Source: PALSA-612 sp963755155
Lineage (GTDB): Bacteria; Actinomycetota; Thermoleophilia; Gaiellales; Gaiellaceae
Direction of reading: 5' to 3'
Length of the DNA: 64,000 nt
Assembly (NCBI GenBank): GCA_963755155.1
Contig: CAVWIV010000016.1
Location: 1-64,000 of the forward strand
In this document: positions 42,783-51,966 of the stretch, one piece after another
Numbering within the stretch: position 1 is the stretch's first letter
Layout of the letters: each line of letters starts with the position of its first letter
The notes under the pieces: generated by a model
Database searches by the model: none
What the model was told of the DNA's origin: nothing
The model's input: the letters and a program-made list of their open reading frames with translations, nothing else
Translations under genes and position numbers: made by a program

Positions 42783-43471
42783 GGCTGGCGCTCCGCGTCG
42801 CCGGAACCGTGCTCGCGGCCGCAGGGCTGCTCGCGGCCGCCTGGGCGCTCACCGTGTGGCAGTGGCAGGACCCGTTCACCGCTCTCTACACCGCGCATCA
42901 GCAGGAGAGCCTCGAGACGGCGTACGTGCGCGAGGAGGCCGCCTACGTGCCGCCCGTGCGCGTGGAGCCGTCGGTGCCGGTGCCCGTCCAGAAGCGGCGG
43001 ATCCGCCGGGCGGCCGAGCGGTACCGCGAGCAGCTCGAGCGAGGCGATGCCGTCGGCCGGCTGACCGTGCGGCGACTCGACCTCGACGCGATCGTCGTCG
43101 AGGGCACCGACAATGCCACGCTCACAAAAGGCCCAGGGCGGTATTCGAAGTCGTACGTACCGGGTGAGGGAGAATTGATCTACATCGCCGGCCACCGGAC
43201 GACATACGGGGCGCCGCTCGCGCGCATCGACCGTATGCGCAAGGGCGACGAGGTCACCCTCGAAGTCCCGTACGGCAGATTCGTCTACCGCGTCTCCAGC
43301 CGAGTCATCGTTCCCGCCGACGACATCGAGCGTCTGGAGTCGGCCGGACGAGAGGAGATCGCGTTGCAGGCCTGTCACCCACGCTTCTTCGCCAGCCAGC
43401 GCTACATCGTCTACGCGAAGCCGATAAGCGTGACGCCCCGCGGGGGCGAGACGATACGTCTCGACGCCTAG
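42779..43471 (+). CDS. Class E-like sortase
   Basis: Sortases anchor surface proteins through a transpeptidation cysteine. The 230-residue protein has an N-terminal signal anchor (VAGTVLAAAGLLAAAWALTV) and the sortase barrel: GRLTVRRLDLDAIVVEGTDN, LTKGPGRYSKSYVPGEGELI, the active-site His in YIAGHRTTYGAPLARIDRM, Cys in ALQACHPRFFASQRYIVYAK and the Arg in the same segment. The TLTKGPGRY and AGHRTTYGAP style fits class E sortases of high-GC Gram-positives. No substrate with a sorting signal is evident in the window. The start overlaps the M28-like gene, and the stop overlaps moeA on the other strand by four bases. Confidence 0.85.
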   Translation: MRLALRVAGTVLAAAGLLAAAWALTVWQWQDPFTALYTAHQQESLETAYVREEAAYVPPVRVEPSVPVPVQKRRIRRAAERYREQLERGDAVGRLTVRRLDLDAIVVEGTDNATLTKGPGRYSKSYVPGEGELIYIAGHRTTYGAPLARIDRMRKGDEVTLEVPYGRFVYRVSSRVIVPADDIERLESAGREEIALQACHPRFFASQRYIVYAKPISVTPRGGETIRLDA

Positions 43472-44658
43472 AGCCTTAGGTACTCGACAGGGGAGCCGGC
43501 GGGGAGCGTCCCTTCGCCGCGCCGAACGAGCGCGAGCGCGTTCGCTCCGGCTGCGCGGGTGATCATGTGGCTCTCCTGTCCCTGCACCGGTGCGAGCGAT
43601 GTGCCGTCCTCGCCGGCGCTCGCAACGGAGCGGAGAAGAACGTCGCGATGGGCGTCGAGTCGGACTTCTGACGCCAGCTGCCCCCACTCGAACCGGGGCC
43701 CGGGGTCAGCTACCCCCTGGAGGGCTTCGATCGCGGGCACGACGAAGAGCGTGCAGGCGACGAGCGACGAGACCGGGTTGCCGGGCAGGCCGAACACGAG
43801 CGTCTTCCCCCGAACGCCGAACGAGACCGGCTTTCCGGGCTTCACGGCCACGCCCCAGAACACCTCCTCGACTCCGAGCTCACCCTCGATCCGGCGAACG
43901 AGGTCGTGCGGCCCGACGGACACACCTCCCGATGTGACCAGCACGTCGAGCTCGAGACCGCTCTCGATCGCCTCCCTGTGCGCGTCGTCGTCGTCGGCGG
44001 CCACCGTCGGCGTCTGAAGCTCGGCTCCGGCGGCCTCGAGCTGCGCGGCGAGCATGGCGCCGTTTGACTCGTAGATCTCGCCCGGCCCAAGCTGTGAGCC
44101 GGGCGGCCGAAGCTCGGACCCCGTCGTGACGATGGCGACTCTCGGGCGCTGTACGCAGGTCACCTCGCCAAGGCCCGCCGCGCCTATGGCCCCGATCTGC
44201 GCTGCGCCGAGCCGGAGTCCCTCGGGCACGACCTCGGCCCCCTGCGCGATGTCGCCGCCCCGCGGCCTGACGTTCGCGCCAGGCTCGACCGCCCCGGGAA
44301 CCACGAGTGTGTTGCCCTCCTCGCGCACGACCTCGATCGGCACGACCGCGTCGGCGCCCTCCGGCACGGCGCCCCCCGTCGCGATAGCCATCGCCTCGCC
44401 GGTTGCCAGCGGTGTCGGCGCCGGCAGGCCGGCCGCGATCCGGAACACGATCGGAAACGTCCCGGGCGCCTCGGCCGCGCGGACCGCGTAGCCGTCCATC
44501 GCCGAGGCAGGAAACGGCGGCAGATCGACCTCGGCGCGCACGGTCTCCGCGAGCACGCGGCCCGTCGCGTCGGCGAGCGCCACTCGCTCGCTGCCCAAAG
44601 GGCGCGCACGCGCGAGCACGGCCTCCACGGCCGCCGTGAGCGACAGGAGCTCCGACAT
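43468..44658 (-). CDS. moeA: Molybdopterin molybdenumtransferase MoeA
   Basis: MoeA inserts molybdate into adenylated molybdopterin. The 396-residue protein starts MSELLSLTAAVEAVLARARP and has LPPFPASAMDGYAVRAAEAP, AMAIATGGAVPEGADAVVPI, the MoCF-like domain VAIVTTGSELRPPGSQLGPG, YESNGAMLAAQLEAAGAELQ and VLVTSGGVSVGPHDLVRRIE, then VFGLPGNPVSSLVACTLFVV. Normal length and full motifs. It works with moaC and mog found 9 kb away. The GT-C gene lies just upstream in the same direction. Confidence 0.92.
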   Translation of the reverse strand: MSELLSLTAAVEAVLARARPLGSERVALADATGRVLAETVRAEVDLPPFPASAMDGYAVRAAEAPGTFPIVFRIAAGLPAPTPLATGEAMAIATGGAVPEGADAVVPIEVVREEGNTLVVPGAVEPGANVRPRGGDIAQGAEVVPEGLRLGAAQIGAIGAAGLGEVTCVQRPRVAIVTTGSELRPPGSQLGPGEIYESNGAMLAAQLEAAGAELQTPTVAADDDDAHREAIESGLELDVLVTSGGVSVGPHDLVRRIEGELGVEEVFWGVAVKPGKPVSFGVRGKTLVFGLPGNPVSSLVACTLFVVPAIEALQGVADPGPRFEWGQLASEVRLDAHRDVLLRSVASAGEDGTSLAPVQGQESHMITRAAGANALALVRRGEGTLPAGSPVEYLRL

Positions 44659-44672
44659 CGCCGGCGGAGTAT

Positions 44673-45941
44673 CTACAGCGGCACCGCCCCGCGGACGAGG
44701 TACGCAGTCAGGACCACCGCGAGCACCCTGGCAGCCGTGTCCTCCTCGACGGCGGCAAGCGGCACCATCCACACCGCGTACCAGGGAACGAGCCACGACG
44801 TCGTCGCCAGCAGGAGCCCTGCGCACAGCGCGAGCCTCGCCCGGCCGCGCCACGCCTCCCGCAGCAGCCAGACATAGCCCGCGACGAACAGCACGCCGAG
44901 CAGACCGATCGCGACCTCCTCGGACAGCCCGAGCCCGGTCAGCCAGCGTGCGGTGCTCAATGACGTCGTTCTGCGCAGCTGGCCCGAGACGTTGGCGGCG
45001 GAGTCGAGCCACGCCGAGCCATAACGCCAGAAGGCCAGACCGGCGATCAGGAATGCCACACCGGCGAGCGCGGCATATCGAACCGACCGGCCTGAGCGCC
45101 GCGCCTCGAGGACGTGCAGCGGCAGGAACAGCAGGGGAAACCACTTCAATCCGATCGCAGCTGCCCAGGCCGCGCCGGAAGCGGCGGGCCTTCTCCGAGC
45201 CGCGAGGAGGAGAGCGCCGACGACGAGGGCCATGACGAGCGCGTCGTTGTGCCCGCCGCCTGCGAAGTGAATCGCCAGCACGGGGTTCCAGCCCACGAAC
45301 GCGGCCGCGAATGCACGGCGCTGCGCCAGTGCCGCGGCCATGAGGACGAGGGCCACCATCGCCGCAGCCGCCAGGCCGCGATAGAGCCAGGCCGCTCTCG
45401 TCGGCGAGCGACCGGCGGCAAGGGCGTGGCCCTCGGAGAGCAGCGTGAAGCCCGGCCCGTAGCCCGTGGGTCGATCCCTCCACGACGCCCCCATGCGCTC
45501 GACAGCCGGATCGCCCGCGTACCGGCCTGGCGGGACGTCGTACGGGTTCTCTCCATGCTCGGTGGCGACCCGGGCTCGAGCCCAGTACGTGTAGAGATCG
45601 GTGGAGAGGAGCACCGGCCCGGCGAGCGGTACGAGCTGGATCGCGACGGCAAGCGCCACCACCACGCCGACCCGCGCGCTCGTGCGCGCGAGCGCGAGCA
45701 CGCCAAGCGCGTAGCAGGCAACCGCTGCGGAGAGCATGGCGAGGAAGAGCCACGACCAGCCCTGCTCGCCTCCGCCGTGGTCAGGAGAGACAGGCGATGA
45801 CTGCGGGTGTGCGATGCCTACCGCGGCGGCCACCAGCAGCAGGACGGTTCCGCCCGCCACGAGCGCGATCGCCGATGCCGAGCGGTCGAGCCAGGCCCAG
45901 GCGACCGCGCGCGCCGCCCGCGCGTCCGCAGCCAGCGCCAC
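44673..45941 (-). CDS. GT-C polyprenol-phosphate mannosyltransferase-like membrane protein
   Basis: This is a membrane protein of about 422 residues with ten or more hydrophobic helices, resembling the GT87/MptA-type alpha-mannosyltransferases of Actinobacteria. The first extracytoplasmic loop carries LLSTDLYTYWARARVATEHG (acidic Asp as in GT-C enzymes) and ENPYDVPPGRYAGDPAVERM, followed by TGYGPGFTLLSEGHALAAG and FVGWNPVLAIHFAGGGHNDA, all typical. It probably builds a lipid-linked or cell-wall polysaccharide. I choose GTG 45941, four bases after the PBP stop, because upstream codons belong to an out-of-frame basic stretch inside the PBP gene. Confidence 0.78.
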   Translation of the reverse strand: MALAADARAARAVAWAWLDRSASAIALVAGGTVLLLVAAAVGIAHPQSSPVSPDHGGGEQGWSWLFLAMLSAAVACYALGVLALARTSARVGVVVALAVAIQLVPLAGPVLLSTDLYTYWARARVATEHGENPYDVPPGRYAGDPAVERMGASWRDRPTGYGPGFTLLSEGHALAAGRSPTRAAWLYRGLAAAAMVALVLMAAALAQRRAFAAAFVGWNPVLAIHFAGGGHNDALVMALVVGALLLAARRRPAASGAAWAAAIGLKWFPLLFLPLHVLEARRSGRSVRYAALAGVAFLIAGLAFWRYGSAWLDSAANVSGQLRRTTSLSTARWLTGLGLSEEVAIGLLGVLFVAGYVWLLREAWRGRARLALCAGLLLATTSWLVPWYAVWMVPLAAVEEDTAARVLAVVLTAYLVRGAVPL

Positions 45942-45945
45942 TGCC

Positions 45946-48045
45946 TTAGTCCGGAGTCGCGGGCGGAGGAGGAGGCTCCGCCGGAGGCGGTGGTTCGACC
46001 GGCTCTTCCTCCGGCTCCTCTTCCGTCGTCGTCTTCGCAGGCGCCGGGGGCTTGTAGTACGGGTCGTACGACAGCACGTCGTCACCGCGCTCCCAGTACT
46101 CCCAGTCCGGAAGCTCGGCGGGCACCACCCAGTCGAGCGGCTCCGACTCCCAGAGCGCGCGCTGCATGAACAGCCGCCAGATCTCGGCCGGGAAGCTGCC
46201 GCCGGAGACGGAGATGCCGTGAACGTTCTCCATGGGGATCTCGCCCTGCGGGTAGCCGACCCAGACGACCGTCGTCAGGTTCGGCGTGTACCCCGCGAAC
46301 CACGCGTCGGCGTGGTCGTCCGTGGTCCCGGTCTTGCCGGCCGCCGGTCGTGCCAGCGCCGCGCCGGTGCCCGTCCCGTACTGCATGTTCTCCTCGAGGA
46401 TCTTCGTGATGACGTACGCCTCCTCTTCCGACATCACCCGGCGGCGGCGAGGCTCGCCCCAGCCGGCGCTCGTGTCCTCACCGCGATCGCCGGGCAGGAT
46501 CACCTTGCGGATCGCCATCGGCCGCGAGTACACGCCGCGGCCCGCGAGCGTCGCGTAGCCGGACGCGAGGTCGAGCGGGGAGATGGCGATCGAGCCGAGC
46601 CCCAGGGAGGGCACGGCAAGCAGCGGCGTTCGCACTCCCATGCGCCGCGCCGTCTCTGCGACGTTCTCCGGCCCGACGTCGACCGTCAGCTGCGCGAAGA
46701 CGGAGTTGTCCGAGCGGATCGTCGCGCTACGGATCGTCGTCCAGCCGGAGTACGAGTGGTCATACGTCGAGACCTCCCAGGCGGGAACGTTCGGATCCGG
46801 CTGGTAGTGGTACGGCGCCGACACGTACGACGTCGACGACGGGTCGATCTTCCTCATGACCGCGGTCGCCAGCACGAACGTCTTGAACGTCGATCCGGCT
46901 TGTCGCCGAGCCTGGGCGACGAGGTTGAACTCGTACTTCCGCCCCGGCGTGACCGCCGTCATCGCGCGGAGCGCGCCGTTCGCGGGGTTGATCGAGACCA
47001 CCGCCGACGCCGGGTCGCCTGGCTCATCGAGCGACTCCCGTATCGAGATCTCGGCAGCGCGCTGGAAACGCGGGTTGATCGTCGTGTACACCCGCAGGCC
47101 GCCCGAGCGCACGGTGCTCGCGCCGTAGTGCCTGATCAGCTCGTCCCGGACGTACCCGAAGAAGTACGGCTCGCGGATGTGGGAGTACAGCTCCCCGGGC
47201 CGCAACCTCAGATTCGAGCTCGCCACAGCCCAGCGGTACTGGGCGCGCGTGATATCCCCGTTGTCGAGCATCGCCTGGAGCACGAGGTTCCTCCGCGCAA
47301 GGGCACCCGCCGGATTGGCAATCGGGTCGTACGTGGACGGCGCCTGCGGCAGCCCGGCGAGCATCGCCGCCTCGCGGAGGTTGAGATCTCGCGCCGGCTT
47401 CGAGAAGTACGTCTGGGACGCGGCTTCGACGCCGTACGCGCGATTCCCGAAGTAGACGATGTTCAGCCACGCTCGGAGGATCCGCTGCTTCGACCAGTCG
47501 CGGTTGAGCTGGACGGCGAGGCATGCCTCCCGCAGCTTGCGGGTGACGGTGCGCTCGCGGGAGATGTAGAGGTTGCGGACGAGCTGCTGCGTCAGCGTGG
47601 AGCCGCCCTCGACGATCTCCCCTTCGGTGAGGTCGCGCCAGAGCGCCCGCGCGATGCCTTCGTAGTCCACGCCTGAGTGCCGGTAGAAGCGCCGGTCCTC
47701 GACGGCGATCGTCGCGCGGCGCATCCAGGGACTGATGTCGACGAGCGCCACCGGCTGGCGGTTTCGCTCGGCAGGAATCGAGCCGAGTGACGTCCCGTCG
47801 GCGGCGTAGACGAACGTGTTCTGGCCGATGCCGACGGGGCGGAGAACGTCGAGGTCGCAGTGATCGCGGGCGAGGCTGACGGCGGTCACAGCCCCTGCGG
47901 CCATCGACCCGGCCCCGACGACGAGCAGCACGCTGAGCACCACGGCCAGTCGCCGCGAGCGCCGCTTGCCGTTTCTCCGGGCGCGCCGACGGTAGATCGC
48001 TCTCGCGACGTCGTCGGAACGTTGCTTTCGGGGCGACGCAGGCAC
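45946..48045 (-). CDS. Class A penicillin-binding protein (PBP1A-like)
   Basis: This is a bifunctional peptidoglycan glycosyltransferase/transpeptidase of 699 residues. A basic cytoplasmic tail and one transmembrane helix (LAVVLSVLLVVGAGSMAAGA) precede the GT51 domain with TIAVEDRRFYRHSGVDYEGI, EGGSTLTQQLVRNLYISRER, the KQRILRAWLNIVYFGNRAYG motif and REAAMLAGLPQAPSTYDP. The transpeptidase domain has the SxxK serine in AGSTFKTFVLATAVMRK, SDN in RSDNSVFAQLTV and KTG in AAGKTGTTDDHADAWFAGYT. The C-terminus is Pro/Glu-rich. It is co-directional with the GT-C gene, pointing to envelope assembly. Confidence 0.93.
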   Translation of the reverse strand: MPASPRKQRSDDVARAIYRRRARRNGKRRSRRLAVVLSVLLVVGAGSMAAGAVTAVSLARDHCDLDVLRPVGIGQNTFVYAADGTSLGSIPAERNRQPVALVDISPWMRRATIAVEDRRFYRHSGVDYEGIARALWRDLTEGEIVEGGSTLTQQLVRNLYISRERTVTRKLREACLAVQLNRDWSKQRILRAWLNIVYFGNRAYGVEAASQTYFSKPARDLNLREAAMLAGLPQAPSTYDPIANPAGALARRNLVLQAMLDNGDITRAQYRWAVASSNLRLRPGELYSHIREPYFFGYVRDELIRHYGASTVRSGGLRVYTTINPRFQRAAEISIRESLDEPGDPASAVVSINPANGALRAMTAVTPGRKYEFNLVAQARRQAGSTFKTFVLATAVMRKIDPSSTSYVSAPYHYQPDPNVPAWEVSTYDHSYSGWTTIRSATIRSDNSVFAQLTVDVGPENVAETARRMGVRTPLLAVPSLGLGSIAISPLDLASGYATLAGRGVYSRPMAIRKVILPGDRGEDTSAGWGEPRRRRVMSEEEAYVITKILEENMQYGTGTGAALARPAAGKTGTTDDHADAWFAGYTPNLTTVVWVGYPQGEIPMENVHGISVSGGSFPAEIWRLFMQRALWESEPLDWVVPAELPDWEYWERGDDVLSYDPYYKPPAPAKTTTEEEPEEEPVEPPPPAEPPPPPATPD

Positions 48046-48101
48046 TGCACCTCCGAGTTCGTGCGCCGAGACTGTAGCCCTTGCGCGACTACGCTTCGAC
48101 C

Positions 48102-48929
48102 GTGCGCCGAGGTCTCTCCGCCGCCGTCATGCTCGTCCTCGTCTTCGCCGCCGTCGGTTGCGGCGAGCGGAGCGAGCCGGTCGGGCCTGCGGAGGAGCTC
48201 TTTCCCCTGACGATCACCACGGCCGAGCGGTCGCTGACGATTCCCTCGCCGCCCCGGCGAGTCGTCGTCCTCGAGGGCGGCCCTGAGGCGATGCTCGATG
48301 CGCTCGACGCTCCGGTCGTCGCCTCGAACGTGGCCGTCTCCGACCTCGCGGGCCTGAAACCGGATCTCGTCGTCGCACCGTCGGCGACGAGCGACCGGGT
48401 GCTGTCACAGGCCGCCGCGGCCGGTGCGCCCGTGTACGTGACGCACGACACGTCGATCACGGAGGTCGAGCGCGCGATCACGCAGCTTGGCCTGATCGTC
48501 GCCGAGCCTGCCGCAGCGCGACGGCTCGTCCGCGACATCAGGCTCCAGCGGCAGATGCTCGGCCGTCTTCTCCGCGGGAGACCCCGGACCACGGTCTTCG
48601 TCAATCTCGGCGACAGGCAGACGGCGAGCGACAACACCCTCGTGGGAGACCTCATCCGCGAGGCACGCGGCCGCAACGTCGGCGGCAACGTTCCAGAGGG
48701 ACTGCCGGTTCCCGTCGACGAGCTCGTCGCTCTCGATCCCGAGGTCTACGTAAGCGTGGGAGGGCCGACCCTGGAGCAACTCCGGCGTGGTGTGCGCACG
48801 CGCGGGCTGCGCGCTGTCAAGTCGGGCAGGGTCCACGTGCTCGACGAGCGGCTGCTCTCTGCCACCCCTGCCATCGCGCAGGGTCTCGACAGGCTCGCAC
48901 GGGCGCTCCATCCGGATGCGTTTCGCTGA
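48102..48929 (+). CDS. BtuF/FhuD-type periplasmic binding lipoprotein
   Basis: This 275-residue helical-backbone (class III) substrate-binding protein is of the vitamin B12/iron-siderophore type. GTG 48102 gives a signal sequence ending in the lipobox AAVGCGERSEP. It continues with IPSPPRRVVVLEGGPEAMLD, DLAGLKPDLVVAPSATSDRV, GAPVYVTHDTSITEVERAIT and LRGRPRTTVFVNLGDRQTAS. No permease or ATPase gene is adjacent, so its transporter is elsewhere or absent. TTG 48081 is a less likely start. The last 14 bases overlap the HAD-CPBP gene. Confidence 0.78.
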   Translation: MRRGLSAAVMLVLVFAAVGCGERSEPVGPAEELFPLTITTAERSLTIPSPPRRVVVLEGGPEAMLDALDAPVVASNVAVSDLAGLKPDLVVAPSATSDRVLSQAAAAGAPVYVTHDTSITEVERAITQLGLIVAEPAAARRLVRDIRLQRQMLGRLLRGRPRTTVFVNLGDRQTASDNTLVGDLIREARGRNVGGNVPEGLPVPVDELVALDPEVYVSVGGPTLEQLRRGVRTRGLRAVKSGRVHVLDERLLSATPAIAQGLDRLARALHPDAFR

Positions 48930-50193
48930 TCTCGACGCGGTCACGGTGGACGGCTTCGGGACGCTCGTCGAGCTCGAGAGCCCGATCGAGCCGCTCACGC
49001 GGGGGCTGGAGAGACGGGGTGTCGCCCGGTCGCCGTCCGAGGTGGCCGGCGCCTTCGCGGCCGAGGCGGCTCACTACCGTCTTCACGCTCACACCGCCCG
49101 CGACGAGGCTACGCTCGCGGCTTTTCGCGACGAGTGCGTCGGCATCTTCCTCCGCAAGCTGGCAGCGCCGCTCGAGCCGCGGGAGTTCGTCGACGACTTC
49201 CTCGCCGCTCTCGTCTTCCGGCCGGCGGAGGGCGCAGTCGAGGCGCTCGCGACACTGCGGCAACGCGGCATGAAGCTCGCGGTCGTCTCGAACTGGGATT
49301 GCGCCCTGCCCGAGCGGTTGGACGAGCTGGGGCTGCTCGAGCGCTTCGACGCCGTCGTCACCTCGGCGGAGGCGGGCGTGCCAAAGCCTGAGCCGAGAGC
49401 GTTCCTGCTGGCACTCGAGCGGCTCGGCGTGGCTGCGGAGCGGGCGTTGCACGTCGGAGACGAGGAGACCGACGAGCGCGGCGCGCACGCGGCGGGCATG
49501 CACTTCGCTCCGGCGCCGCTATCGACCGCCGTCGAGACGCTCTCGCTGACTGCGCGGCTCGTCGCCTGGCTCTTATTCGTCGGCGCGTTCATCGCAGTGG
49601 CGTACGTCGGCCGCGCATCCGCGGGCAAGCCCGACGAGGACGTCCTCTACCGGTACGACACCGCCCTCGGCATCCTCATTCAGTCGGTCATCGTGCTCGC
49701 CATCGTGCTCTGGATCACGCGGGGGCCGATGCAGCGCGATCTGCTCGGGCTCCGCCGGCCGCGCTCGTGGAGCGGAGCGGTCGGGTGGTCGATCGCTCTC
49801 GTCGTCGCGATCCTCGTCATCATCCCGATCCTCGAAAGCCGACTGCACGGCGGCGAGGAGCAGGGCCTCGCGCCCGACGGATGGGACCCCGATCGCGCGC
49901 AGCAGTACCTCGTGAACGCCGTGTTGATCGCGGGCGTCACGCCGGTGGTCGAGGAGCTGATGTTCCGCGGCGCCGGCTACTCGCTGCTCGCGCGCTTCGG
50001 CCAGGTCGTCGCGATCCTCGTCGTCGGCGTGACGTTCGGGCTCGTGCACGGACTCGTCTACGGCCTCGCCGCGCTCACGGTCTTCGGGATAGGACTTGCA
50101 TGGCTACGGGCGAAAACGGAAAGTATCTACCCATGCATCGTCGTCCACTGCCTCTTCAATGCCGCCGCTCTCGTCTTTGCGGTGACGGTATGA
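48916..50193 (+). CDS. HAD-family hydrolase fused to CPBP (CAAX/Abi) intramembrane protease
   Basis: One uninterrupted frame of 425 residues has two unlike halves. Residues 1-195 form a HAD phosphatase-like domain: DAVTVDGFGTLVELESPIEP (motif I with D.x.x.G.L; the first Asp of DxD is replaced in VTVDGFG), LAVVSNWDCALPERLDELGL and LHVGDEETDERGAHAAGMHF. Residues about 205-425 are membrane-embedded and carry the CPBP motifs PVVEELMFRGAGYSLLARFG, VTFGLVHGLVYGL and VVHCLFNAAALVFA. There is no ATG/GTG/TTG at the junction, so it is either a real fusion or two genes joined by an indel. The stop overlaps the L,D-transpeptidase start. Confidence 0.75.
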   Translation: MRFADLDAVTVDGFGTLVELESPIEPLTRGLERRGVARSPSEVAGAFAAEAAHYRLHAHTARDEATLAAFRDECVGIFLRKLAAPLEPREFVDDFLAALVFRPAEGAVEALATLRQRGMKLAVVSNWDCALPERLDELGLLERFDAVVTSAEAGVPKPEPRAFLLALERLGVAAERALHVGDEETDERGAHAAGMHFAPAPLSTAVETLSLTARLVAWLLFVGAFIAVAYVGRASAGKPDEDVLYRYDTALGILIQSVIVLAIVLWITRGPMQRDLLGLRRPRSWSGAVGWSIALVVAILVIIPILESRLHGGEEQGLAPDGWDPDRAQQYLVNAVLIAGVTPVVEELMFRGAGYSLLARFGQVVAILVVGVTFGLVHGLVYGLAALTVFGIGLAWLRAKTESIYPCIVVHCLFNAAALVFAVTV

Positions 50194-51324
50194 CGCGCTT
50201 CGCGATGCTCTTGGGCCTGCTGGCCGTGGCCGCGCCGGCGGCCGGCGGCTCAGCAGAGACGACGCTGACGCTGAACGCGCCTGGCGCAACGACGTTCGGG
50301 CACGTCGTGGACTTCGCGGGCCGACTCTCGCCGGGTGCGCCCGGAACGCGCGTGAGCCTCATGCGCGGCAAGACGGTCGTCGCCGCCATGGCCCTGAAGC
50401 GGGACGGGATGTACCGATTCCAGGTCGAGCTCGCCCGGCCCGGGCCGTTCCACACGGTCGCGGCGGGCGTCTCGTCGAAGCCTGTCGTCGTGCGGATCGT
50501 GCCCCAGCTGCGCATGAAGCTCGTCGGGTCGCGGGTGGTGGGTACGCCGTTGACACTCGTCGCCCGGCTGCAGCCCAACGAAGCAGGCGACGTGCGCGTG
50601 CGCGTCGTCCGCGACGGCGCATATGCGTACCGCGGCGCCTTCGCCGAGCAGGCGCGCGTCAAGCTGGGAACAGCGTCACCTGCGCCGTTTGCCGTTGCCG
50701 TCGACGTGCTGCCGGCCAAGGGCTACGGCTACGTCGGAGAGCGGATCCGCATCGCCCTCCGCGCGCCCACGGTCGCCTACGGCTACCAAGGCCCGTTCGT
50801 CTCGGTGCTCCTCGAGCGGCTGCGCGCCCTCGGCTACGCGGCGCCGTCCCCGAGAACGGTGTTCGACTCTGACGCGCAGCAGGCCGTCTACGCGTTCCAG
50901 AAGGCGCAGCGGCTCGAGCGGACAGGAGTCGCCGACGCCGCGTTCTGGCAACGGCTCGCCCGGCCGGCGGAGATCGTGCCGCGCCACCGCTTCCCGGCGA
51001 GCCACATCGAGATCGACAAGACGCGTCAGATCCTCATGGTCGTTCGCGACGGCCGCGCCGTGCTCGTCTCGCCCGTCTCGACCGGAGGCGGCTACTGGAC
51101 ACCGGAGGGGCGGTTCTCGATCATCCGCAAGATCCCCGGCTACGACCCGAGCCCGCTCGGCGTCCTCTACAAGCCGATGTACTTCTACGGCGGGTACGCG
51201 ATCCACGGCAACCCGTCCGTGCCGCCGTACCCGGCGTCGCACGGCTGCGTACGCGTTCCGAACTTCGTCGCCGACCGGCTCTACAACACGCCAGGGGTAC
51301 GGCGAGACGGTCATCATCTACTAG
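50190..51324 (+). CDS. L,D-transpeptidase (YkuD) with peptidoglycan-binding domain (one apparent 1-bp insertion near 51297)
   Basis: This secreted enzyme makes or remodels 3-3 peptidoglycan cross-links. It has a signal peptide (MTRFAMLLGLLAVAAPAAGG), about 180 beta-rich residues, a peptidoglycan-binding domain near residues 200-265 (LLERLRALGYAAPSPRTVFD; AVYAFQKAQRLERTGVADAA) and a YkuD domain. The catalytic motif is complete: YAIHGNPSVPPYPASHGCVR, with His about 339 and Cys about 353. After RLYNTPG an extra G in a GGGG run shifts the frame; corrected, the end is YGETVIIY at TAG 51324, giving 377 residues. The stop directly abuts that of the DUF151 gene. Confidence 0.87.
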
Positions 51325-51828
51325 CTAGTCGGGCTGCTCTTCCTCGGCCGCGGCGAACTCGTCGGGCGTCACCTTGTCGAGGAACTTCTTGAACTCGTCG
51401 ACGAGGTCATCCTCGTTGATGTCCTCGCCCTCGAACTCGATCGCCGACTCCTCGATGACGGCGTCGTCGGCGAAGATCGGCGCGTCGGCCCGAACCGCCA
51501 GCGCGATCGCGTCCGACGGCCGCGAGTCGAGCTCGAGCTCCGAGCCGTTCTGGCGGATCGTGATCGTCGCGTGGAACGTGCTCTCGCGCAGCTCCGTCAC
51601 GCATACCCGGACGACCTGAGCGTCGAGCTCGCCGAGCGCGTTCGTGAACAGGTCGTGCGTGAGCGGGCGCGGCGTGGCCTGGCCCTGGAGCTTCATGAGG
51701 ATCGAGGCCGCCTCCGACTGGCCGATCCAGATCGGGAGATAGCGATTCCCGTCGGTCGTCTTCAGCAGCACGATCGGCTGCTTGCCCACGAGATCGAAGC
51801 TCACCCCGTAGATGACCATCTCCGTCAT
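51325..51828 (-). CDS. Bifunctional nuclease family protein (DUF151)
   Basis: This 167-residue protein of the BFN/DUF151 family is common in Actinobacteria. It begins MTEMVIYGVSFDLVGKQPIV and contains RYLPIWIGQSEAASILMKLQ, the central RPLTHDLFTNALGELDAQVV and SELELDSRPSDAIALAVRAD, ending in a very acidic tail. Plant homologues show DNase/RNase activity; the bacterial role is not settled. ATG 51828 is well supported. It lies between the L,D-transpeptidase and tRNA-Ile; about 140 bases upstream hold no recognised feature. Confidence 0.85.
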   Translation of the reverse strand: MTEMVIYGVSFDLVGKQPIVLLKTTDGNRYLPIWIGQSEAASILMKLQGQATPRPLTHDLFTNALGELDAQVVRVCVTELRESTFHATITIRQNGSELELDSRPSDAIALAVRADAPIFADDAVIEESAIEFEGEDINEDDLVDEFKKFLDKVTPDEFAAAEEEQPD

Positions 51829-51966
51829 CGCGGTCCGATGGTAGCCGAGCGAGAGGTGCGCGAGACCGCCGCGGCTGACCTGCGCGGGCGCGGCACGCTA
51901 CGGCCATGCCCGAAGGCGCCCGCAGGGCGCACCCCCGAGCGGAAAGCGAAGCGGGCGAGGGACCAG

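Noticed and set aside
40994..43471. An apparent 825-residue M28-sortase fusion
   Set aside because: It is created by the extra G near 42086; the real M28-like membrane domain ends at 42782, and the sortase starts with an ATGA overlap at 42779.
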